Made by a program: the position numbers and the translations under genes. The notes beneath the pieces were generated by a model. It made no database searches. It was not told where the DNA came from and was given only the letters and a program-made list of their open reading frames with translations. This document shows positions 53,809 through 59,470 of a stretch of 59,470 nucleotides of DNA, one piece after another. Source of the DNA: Methylobacterium crusticola (GTDB taxonomy: Bacteria > Pseudomonadota > Alphaproteobacteria > Rhizobiales > Beijerinckiaceae); the NCBI RefSeq assembly GCF_003574465.1, contig NZ_KZ984610.1, positions 19,904 through 79,373 of the forward strand. Reading direction: 5' to 3'. How positions within the stretch are numbered: position 1 is the stretch's first letter; each line of letters opens with the position of its first letter.

Positions 53809-53815
53809 GCCCGCG
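53788..53815. terminator. Hairpin within the second direct repeat
   Basis: CGCGGGCGCGTCC (53788-53800) pairs perfectly with GGACGCGCCCGCG (53803-53815) across a TC spacer. It is terminator-like in shape but lies upstream of the gene at 53942, so an operator or RNA role is as likely. Confidence 0.45.
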
Positions 53816-53941
53816 GCACCCTCAAGAGGTCGGGGCGGCCGCGCCGCCCTGTCCCGCTTCCATCGGCTCGATTTCGCATCTTTCGTCGCGCCCGGCTCGC
53901 GGACCAGGCCGGCGGAGGATGCTCAGGGGACGGAGACACGC

Positions 53942-55489
53942 ATGGCCATGAACGGTGCCGAGAGCCTGGTGCGCACGCTCGTCGCGGGCGGCGTCGAGGT
54001 GTGCTTCACCAATCCGGGCACGTCCGAGATGCACTTCGTGGCGGCCCTCGACCGCGTGGACGGGATGCGCGCCGTGCTGTGCCTGTTCGAGGGCGCCGCC
54101 ACCGGCGCGGCGGACGGCTACGCCCGCATGGCCGACAAGCCGGCCTCGACCCTGCTGCATCTCGGCCCCGGGCTCGGCAACGGCATCGCCAACCTGCACA
54201 ACGCTCGGCGGGCCCGCTCCCCGGTGGTCAACATCGTGGGCGAGCACGCCACCTACCACCGCGTCTTCGACGCGCCGCTGACCTCCGACATCGAGGGGCT
54301 GGCCGGGCCGGTCTCGGCCTGGGTGCGCACGGGCCTCAGCGCCGCCGCGGTGGCGGCGGACGGGGCCGCCGCCGTGACGGCCGCCCGCACGGCGCCGGGC
54401 GGGGTCGCCACGCTGATCCTGCCGGCCGACACCGCCTGGGAGGAGGGCACCGGCATCGCGGCCGTGCCGCCGCCGCCCGAGCGGGCCCGCGCGAGCGACG
54501 AGGCCGTCACCCACGCGCTCGCGGCCCTGCGCAGCGGCGAGCCGGTGCTGCTCCACCTCGGCGACCGCGCGGTGCGCGGGGAGGGCCGGCGGATCGCCGC
54601 CCGCATCGCCCAGGCGACGGGGGCGAAGCTCCTCGCCATGACGTCGAACGCCCGCATCGACCGGGGCGCCGGCACGGTGCCGATCGACCGGCTGCCCTAC
54701 CCGGTCGACCCGGCGCGGGCCGCCCTCGAGACCTACCGCCACATCATCCTGGTCGGGGCGACGCTGCCGGTGGCGTTCTTCGCCTATCCGGGCAAGCCGA
54801 GCGCGCTCGCCCCCGCGACCTGCGACGTCTTCGCCCTCGCGACCCCCGAGCAGGACCAGATCGACGCCCTCGAGCGCCTGGCCGCGGCCGTCGGCGCCCC
54901 CGCCGAGCCGTCGCTGCCGGCGGGCCCCCGGCCGGAGCTGCCGGGCGGGGATCTCCTCGACCAGGACACGGTCGGGCGCGTGCTCGGCGCGATGATCCCC
55001 GAGGGCGCCATCATCTGCGACGAATCGGTCACCACGGGGCGCAACTTCTTCGCCTCGACGCACGCGAGCGCCCCCCACACCTGGCTCCAGCTCACCGGCG
55101 GCTCGATCGGGCTCGGCATCCCGATGGCGACCGGGGCGGCGGTGGCCTGCCCGGACCGCAAGGTGATCTCGCTCCAGGCCGACGGCAGCGCCCTCTACAC
55201 CGCGCAGGCGCTCTGGACCCAGGCCCGCGAGCGCCTCGACGTCGTGACGCTGATCTGGTCGAACCGCTCCTACGCGATCCTGAAGCTCGAGCTCGCCAAC
55301 GTGGGCGCCAATCCGGGCCGCAAGGCCCTGGACATGCTCACCCTCGACGACCCGCCGGTCGACTGGGTCAGCCTCGCCCGCGGCTACGGCGTCGAGGGCC
55401 GGCGGGTCGAGCGGCTGCCGGACCTCGTCGACGTGCTGCGGGGGGCCCTGAAGCGGCGCGGGCCGTTCCTCATCGAGGTGGCGCTCTGA
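53942..55489 (+). CDS. Thiamine diphosphate-dependent enzyme, acetolactate synthase large subunit-like
   Basis: This 515-aa protein has the ThDP-binding glutamate E50 in CLFEGAATGAADGYAR, a central domain and the C-terminal diphosphate motif (ADGS ... WSNRSY, where the usual GDG is ADG). At 515 aa it is shorter than IlvB/IlvI (about 570-590). It matches the IlvX/MdlC-like group often labelled acetolactate synthase large subunit without an adjacent ilvH. Benzoylformate decarboxylase- or oxalyl-type activity cannot be excluded. It stands alone after a 460-bp gap. Confidence 0.85.
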   Translation: MAMNGAESLVRTLVAGGVEVCFTNPGTSEMHFVAALDRVDGMRAVLCLFEGAATGAADGYARMADKPASTLLHLGPGLGNGIANLHNARRARSPVVNIVGEHATYHRVFDAPLTSDIEGLAGPVSAWVRTGLSAAAVAADGAAAVTAARTAPGGVATLILPADTAWEEGTGIAAVPPPPERARASDEAVTHALAALRSGEPVLLHLGDRAVRGEGRRIAARIAQATGAKLLAMTSNARIDRGAGTVPIDRLPYPVDPARAALETYRHIILVGATLPVAFFAYPGKPSALAPATCDVFALATPEQDQIDALERLAAAVGAPAEPSLPAGPRPELPGGDLLDQDTVGRVLGAMIPEGAIICDESVTTGRNFFASTHASAPHTWLQLTGGSIGLGIPMATGAAVACPDRKVISLQADGSALYTAQALWTQARERLDVVTLIWSNRSYAILKLELANVGANPGRKALDMLTLDDPPVDWVSLARGYGVEGRRVERLPDLVDVLRGALKRRGPFLIEVAL

Positions 55490-55493
55490 GGGC

Positions 55494-55510
55494 GCGTCGC
55501 TTCGCGACGC
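55494..55510 (+). terminator. Short hairpin after the ThDP-enzyme gene
   Basis: GCGTCGC-TTC-GCGACGC starts five bases after the stop codon. The stem is only seven pairs and is followed by CTTGAG without a T-run, so it is weak. Confidence 0.45.
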
Positions 55511-55711
55511 CTTGAGACCTCAAAGACACACATGCCCGCCCCCCGAGGGGCTAGACTCCGCCCATCAGGCCGCCGGACGCGCCCGGCGGGCTCGACGTCG
55601 GCGCTCGCCGCAGGTCCGGACGCAGCAGGAGGCGAGGCCGGATCCCGGACGCCCCCTCGCGCAGGTTCGAGGCCCGCGGCGCGACCATGAGGATTCTTCG
55701 GGGTGTCCCAG

Positions 55712-56356
55712 ATGCTGCCGCGCCGCCTGCTCCTCGCCCTCCTCGCCGGAGCCCCCCTCGCGGCCTGCAACGCCCGCGGGCCGGCCGGCCTCGCCGCCGT
55801 GGATCCGGACGCCGCGTGGTACATCGGCACGATGCCGGACCAGCCCTTCGACGTGCCCCTCGTCGACCGCAGCCGGATGGACCCGAAGTACCGGCGCCAG
55901 ACCGTCGCCTACACGGGGCTCGAGCGGCCGGGCACGATCGTGGTCGATATCGACGCGCGCCACCTCTACCTCGTGGAGGAGGGCGGGCAGGCCGTGCGCT
56001 ACGGCGTCGGGGTCGGGAAGCTCGGCTTCTCGTGGAAAGGCACCGCCACGGTGGGCCGCAAGGGCGTGTGGCCGGATTGGGGGCCGACCACCAAGATGGT
56101 GAGCCTCAACCCCGACCTGCCGCGCTCCCGCAAGGGCGGCGTCGACAATCCCCTCGGCGCGCGCGCGCTCTACCTCTACCAGGGCGGCCGCGACATCCTG
56201 TTCCGCATCCACGGCACCAACGAGCCCTGGAGCATCGGCGAGCAGATGTCCTCGGGCTGCGTGCGCATGCTCAACGAGGACGTGGTCGACCTCTACAACC
56301 GGGTGCCCGTGGGCACGACCGTGCTGGTGAAGCGCCACGGCAAGTACCGGGTGTGA
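55712..56356 (+). CDS. L,D-transpeptidase (YkuD family) lipoprotein
   Basis: This 214-aa protein crosslinks peptidoglycan or attaches proteins to it. The N-terminus has a lipoprotein signal with lipobox L-A-A-C (near residue 19), so it is probably anchored in a membrane. The YkuD catalytic region HGTNEPWSIGEQMSSGCVRM (about residues 169-188) has the His, Ser-x-Gly-Cys-x-Arg set intact. The ATG at 55712 is preferred; a GTG nine bases upstream is also possible. The length suits small Hyphomicrobiales YkuD proteins. Confidence 0.9.
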   Translation: MLPRRLLLALLAGAPLAACNARGPAGLAAVDPDAAWYIGTMPDQPFDVPLVDRSRMDPKYRRQTVAYTGLERPGTIVVDIDARHLYLVEEGGQAVRYGVGVGKLGFSWKGTATVGRKGVWPDWGPTTKMVSLNPDLPRSRKGGVDNPLGARALYLYQGGRDILFRIHGTNEPWSIGEQMSSGCVRMLNEDVVDLYNRVPVGTTVLVKRHGKYRV

Positions 56357-56396
56357 GGCCGGGCCCGGGCTCCCGGCCCGGGCCCGGCCGCAGCGC

Positions 56397-57608
56397 TCAC
56401 GAGAACGTCTTGCGCGGGTCGAAGGCGTCGCGGACGGCCTCGCCGGCGAAGATCAGCAGGCTCAGCGTCACGGCGATCACCGCGAAGCCCGTGAGCCCGA
56501 GCCAGGGCGCCTGGAGGTTGGCCTTGCCCTGCGCCAGCATCTCGCCGAGGGAGGGCGAGCCGGGCGGCAAGCCGAAGCCCAGGAAGTCGAGGGAGGTCAG
56601 GGTCGTGATCGAGCCGTTCAGCACGAACGGCAGGAACGTCAGGGTCGCCACCATGGCGTTCGGCAGCAGGTGCCTGAACATGATGCGGGCGTTCGAGAGC
56701 CCGAGCGCCCGGGCGGCGCGCACGTACTCGAAGTTGCGGGCCCGCAGGAACTCCGCCCGCACCACGCCGACGAGCGCGACCCAGGAGAACAGCAGCAGGA
56801 TGCCGAGCAGCACGAAGAAGCTCGGCGTGATGATCGACGAGATGATGATCAGGAGGTAGAGCGAGGGGATCGCCGTCCAGATCTCGATCACCCGCTGGAA
56901 CACGAGGTCGACCCAGCCGCCGAAATACCCCTGCACGGCGCCCGCGAGCACGCCCACCACCGACGAGATGCAGGCGAGCGTCAGCCCGAACAGCACCGAG
57001 AGGCGGAACCCGTAGAGGAGGCGCGCGACGACGTCGCGGCCCTGGTCGTCGGTGCCGAGCCAGTTCCACTCGATGTCGCGGCAGGTGGTGCCGCCGACCT
57101 TCTCGGCGGCCACCCGGCACTGCGCGTCGGTGAGGCGCCAGGTCGGGGGCGCGGGCGCCGGCACGGGCAGGTCGAGGTTGTGGGTGTCGTAGGAGAACCG
57201 GATCGGCGGCCAGACGGCCCAGCCGGACTCGCGCAGCTCCCGGCCGATCATCGGATCACGGTAATCCGTCCGCGCCAGGAAGCCGCCGAACTTCTCCTCC
57301 GGGTAGTCGACGAGGACCGGGAACAGGATCTCGCCCTTGTAGGAGGCGACGATCGGCCGGTCGTTGGCGATGAACTCGGCGAACAGGCTGAGGACGAAGA
57401 GCAGGCAGAATATCAGGAACGACGCGTAGCCGCGCCGGTTCGCCTTGAAGTTGGCGAGCCGGCGCCGGTTGAGCGGCGAGAGGCCGCGCACGCCGGGCCC
57501 GGGCGGGGGCGGCGAGGGGCCGCCCGGGTCGGTCCCGGGCGGCGGCAGGACGGCGGGCCCCGCCGGGGTGAGCGGGAGCGGTGCGGGCGGGCGCGGGCGC
57601 TCGTTCAT
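56397..57608 (-). CDS. yejE: YejE-type ABC transporter permease (microcin C / oligopeptide)
   Basis: This 403-aa inner-membrane permease has a Pro-rich N-terminal extension (about 1-45), a first transmembrane helix (about 62-82) and a large periplasmic loop (about 85-190). Five further helices follow, with the EAA cytoplasmic loop YVRAARALGLSNARIMFRHL (near 305-325) that docks the ATPase. The long first loop and the RRRLANFKANRRGYASF start are typical of YejE, partner of YejA, YejB and YejF in importing peptides and microcin C. None of those partners is beside it here. It is followed by a convergent L,D-transpeptidase gene and preceded by DUF4112. Confidence 0.88.
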   Translation of the reverse strand: MNERPRPPAPLPLTPAGPAVLPPPGTDPGGPSPPPPGPGVRGLSPLNRRRLANFKANRRGYASFLIFCLLFVLSLFAEFIANDRPIVASYKGEILFPVLVDYPEEKFGGFLARTDYRDPMIGRELRESGWAVWPPIRFSYDTHNLDLPVPAPAPPTWRLTDAQCRVAAEKVGGTTCRDIEWNWLGTDDQGRDVVARLLYGFRLSVLFGLTLACISSVVGVLAGAVQGYFGGWVDLVFQRVIEIWTAIPSLYLLIIISSIITPSFFVLLGILLLFSWVALVGVVRAEFLRARNFEYVRAARALGLSNARIMFRHLLPNAMVATLTFLPFVLNGSITTLTSLDFLGFGLPPGSPSLGEMLAQGKANLQAPWLGLTGFAVIAVTLSLLIFAGEAVRDAFDPRKTFS

Positions 57609-57624
57609 GCCGCGCCCCCCGCGG

Positions 57625-58092
57625 TCAGTCGAGGCGGGTTGCCGTGCCGTCGATCACGCTCGGCCGCACGCCGCCGGTGCGCTCCAGGTGGCGGCGCAGC
57701 AGGCGGACGTTGCGGCGGTTGGCCTTGAAGGCGGCGTCGAACAGGTCGCCGACCAGCGGGACCGCACCCACCACGCCGTCGAGGGCGACGTTCGCCACCA
57801 TGCGGGCGATCACCCGCCGCGGCACGCCGAGGCGCCGGGCCTCCCAGACGATGTAGGAGGAGATCGCCGTGGTCACGACGTCGCCGACGACCGGGATCAG
57901 GCCGACGATGGCGTCGAGGCCGACCCGGCGGTTGGTGCCCGGCAGCACGAAGGCGGTGTCGAGGATGTGCGCCAGGAGCTCCAGGCGCGCCAGCACCTGC
58001 TCGGTCGAGGTTGCCTCGGGCCGGGCGTGGGCACCGAAGCGGGCGTCCCGCCCGAAGGGCGGCAGGCGGCCGGCCGTCTGAAACGTGTCCAT
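57625..58092 (-). CDS. DUF4112 protein
   Basis: This 155-aa protein contains the DUF4112 core (LELLAHILDTAFVLPGTNRRVGLDAIVGLIPVVGDVVTTAISSYIV, in part, about 36-85) with two hydrophobic helices, then VANVALDGVVGAVPLVGDLFDAAFKANRRNVRLL, in part. It is probably membrane-associated and its function is unknown. The start at 58092 has a CGGAG ribosome-binding site; starts at 58125 and 58161 are possible. The gene ends 16 bases before yejE on the same strand. Confidence 0.8.
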   Translation of the reverse strand: MDTFQTAGRLPPFGRDARFGAHARPEATSTEQVLARLELLAHILDTAFVLPGTNRRVGLDAIVGLIPVVGDVVTTAISSYIVWEARRLGVPRRVIARMVANVALDGVVGAVPLVGDLFDAAFKANRRNVRLLRRHLERTGGVRPSVIDGTATRLD

Positions 58093-58173
58093 CCCGGGGC
58101 TCCGGAGCGTGTGCGTGCTGCTCATGTCCCGGCATGTGGCCCCGGCGGGCCGGTCCGACAAGGAGGCCCGCCA

Positions 58174-59319
58174 TCAGGCCGCCAGCCCGCTCAGGCGCGC
58201 CAGGGCCGCGTCGAGGGTGTCGTCGCGCTTGGCAAAGCAGAACCGCACGACGTGGCGCACCGGCCGGTGGGCGTAGAAGGCGCTCACCGGGATCGCCGCG
58301 ACCCCGTGGCGCCGCACCAGCCGGTCGCAGAACGCCACGTCGTCGTGCTCGCCCAAGGGGGCGATGTCGATGTTGAGGAAGTAGGTGCCGGCGGAGGGGA
58401 GCACGCTGAAGCCGAGCCGGGCGAGCCCGGAGGCGAAGCGGTCGCGGGCGCGGGCGAAGTCCGCCCGCATGCCCTCGAAGTAGGCGTCGTCCTTGGCCAG
58501 CCCGTAGGCGACGGCGGCCTGGAGGTTCGGCGGCGTCGTGAAGGTGAGGAACTGGTGCGCCTTGGCGAGCCCCCGCATCAGCCCGGGCGCCGCAAGCACG
58601 AAGCCGACCTTCCAGCCGGTGAGGGAGAAGATCTTGCCGGCCGAGCCGACCTTGACGGTGCGCTCGCGCATGCCCGGCAGCGCCATCAGGGGCCGGTGGC
58701 GATGCCCGTCGAACACGACGTGCTCCCAGACCTCGTCGCACAGCGCCACCACGTCGAAGCGGCGGCAGAACTCCGCCAGCAGGGCGAGGTCCGCCTCGGG
58801 GAAGACCGTGGCGGTCGGGTTGAGGGGGTTGTTGAGGAGCACCACCCGGGTGCGCGGCGTGAAGGCGGCCGCGAGGGCGGCCTCGGTCAGCCGGAAATGC
58901 GGGGGCGTCAGGGTGACGAAGCGCGGCACGCCGCCCGCCCGCCGCACCAGCGGCAGGTAGGCGTCGTACATCGGCTCGAACAGCACGACCTCGTCGCCGG
59001 GCTCGATCAGCGCCATCAGGGCGCCGGCGAGCGCCTCGGTGGCGCCCGACGTGATCATCACCTCGCTCGCCGGATCGACCTCCAGCCCCTGCCAGCGGGC
59101 GTAGTGGGCGGCCACGGCCTGGCGCAGCTCGGGCAGGCCCATCATCGGCGGGTACTGGTTCCAGCCGCTCACCACCGCCTCGGCCGCCCTGGCCCGCACG
59201 TCGGCCGGCCCGGGATCGTCCGGAAAACCCTGGCCGAGGTTCACGGCGCCGGTGTCGCGGGCGAGGGCGGACATCACCTCGAAGACGGTGGTCGGCAGGT
59301 CGGCGAAGATCGGGTTCAT
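58174..59319 (-). CDS. Class I/II pyridoxal phosphate aminotransferase
   Basis: This 381-aa fold-type I aminotransferase has NQYPPMMGLPELR (54-66), NNPLNPTA (163-170, the PLP-contacting Asn), D195 in VALCDEVW and the Schiff-base lysine K229 in SAGKIFSLTGWKVG. The C-terminal substrate arginine is in HVVRFCFAKRDD. The NNPLNPTA/SAGKIF pattern suits the kynurenine/methionine aminotransferase (YbdL-like) group more than aspartate aminotransferase. The amino donor is uncertain. It is upstream of the DUF4112 gene by about 80 bases. Confidence 0.9.
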   Translation of the reverse strand: MNPIFADLPTTVFEVMSALARDTGAVNLGQGFPDDPGPADVRARAAEAVVSGWNQYPPMMGLPELRQAVAAHYARWQGLEVDPASEVMITSGATEALAGALMALIEPGDEVVLFEPMYDAYLPLVRRAGGVPRFVTLTPPHFRLTEAALAAAFTPRTRVVLLNNPLNPTATVFPEADLALLAEFCRRFDVVALCDEVWEHVVFDGHRHRPLMALPGMRERTVKVGSAGKIFSLTGWKVGFVLAAPGLMRGLAKAHQFLTFTTPPNLQAAVAYGLAKDDAYFEGMRADFARARDRFASGLARLGFSVLPSAGTYFLNIDIAPLGEHDDVAFCDRLVRRHGVAAIPVSAFYAHRPVRHVVRFCFAKRDDTLDAALARLSGLAA

Positions 59320-59470
59320 CGGCGGTCGGCGTGGTCCCTCGTCGCCCGGGCCGCGCCGGCAAGGCGGCGCCGGCAGGGCAGCGCCCGGGGCGACCTCGCT
59401 AGCACGTCGGGGACGGGCGCGAAACCGCGCGCGCCGCCGCGACGGCGGGCGCCCGGCCGCCGCGGCCCCG
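59320..59470. other. End of window, no gene seen
   Basis: The last 151 bases are very GC-rich and contain the presumed promoter region of the aminotransferase gene. No start codon with a ribosome-binding site, RNA gene or repeat is recognised. Confidence 0.4.

Larger units (their letters stand above)
53482..53941. other. 460-bp divergent gap with direct repeats, no gene
   Basis: The stretch between the divergent metallopeptidase and ThDP-enzyme genes has no believable gene. It contains a self-complementary C/G block near 53690-53720 (CCCCCCGGGGGG), a pair of 28-bp direct repeats (53741-53808) and the hairpin at 53788-53815. Promoters for both genes should lie here but none is recognised. Confidence 0.5.

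Overview
The window is a chromosomal segment of a very GC-rich (about 73-75% by eye) alphaproteobacterium. A PhyR/NepR general stress response, an alphaproteobacterial CckA, a TTAA-N7-TTAA CtrA-type site, MbfA with an Irr-type box, DUF2865 and DUF4112 proteins, a near-match to the GAAC-N7-GAAC SOS box and a dispersed intergenic repeat all point to Hyphomicrobiales, most likely Methylobacterium/Methylorubrum or a close relative. The genus is an inference from gene content. I saw no tRNA, rRNA, CRISPR array, insertion sequence or prophage.

Layout. 1-2146: overlapping lipid A/Kdo genes on the minus strand (DUF374 acyltransferase, waaA, partial lpxK). 2147-7862: mbfA behind an Irr-type box, trpE, the periplasmic chaperone ppiD, and divergent tpiA. 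7863-11300: a lower-GC accessory block with a short-chain dehydrogenase, two Pro2 tautomerases, a small exported protein and a divergent GlxA-type regulator. 11600-15060: flagellar operon flgB-flgC-fliE-fliQ-fliR-flhB behind a perfect CtrA-type site. 15326-19161: cckA and recA, separated by a 42-bp perfect palindrome. 19271-22541: a frameshifted MAPEG gene and alaS. 22823-26402: dTDP-L-rhamnose genes rfbC-B-D-A. 26531-34124: acyl-CoA carboxylase beta subunit, metallophosphoesterase, class III aminotransferase, cysteine-cluster protein, MarR regulator and acyl-CoA ligase, with dispersed repeats. 34268-40668: mostly uncharacterised envelope or stress proteins (DUF1499, MBL fold, DUF4332, a secreted protein, DUF2865, CsbD-like) and an NCS2 permease.

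40790-44916 is the most coherent region. nepR and phyR diverge from two perfect EcfG-type promoters (GGAAC-N16-CGTT) lying head to head. At least five more GGAAC-N16/17-CGTT or near-identical sites stand in front of small, mostly unknown genes: a 68-aa membrane protein, a DUF1328 protein, a 175-aa secreted protein, a KGG-repeat protein and a 67-aa hydrophilic protein. I read this as a physically clustered general-stress regulon around its own switch.

45029-48413 holds a second unusual unit: a 982-aa ABC-exporter-like protein whose nucleotide-binding domain has lost the Walker A lysine, the catalytic glutamate and the switch histidine. The domain carries an insert of about 300 residues with repeated Q-loop-like motifs. 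Its gene overlaps that of a stand-alone cyclic-nucleotide-binding-domain protein. 48497-59319 is mixed: an SDR, a TadG-like VWA protein, VOC, FAH-family hydrolase, zinc metallopeptidase, ThDP enzyme, L,D-transpeptidase lipoprotein, a YejE-type permease without its partners, DUF4112 and a class I aminotransferase.
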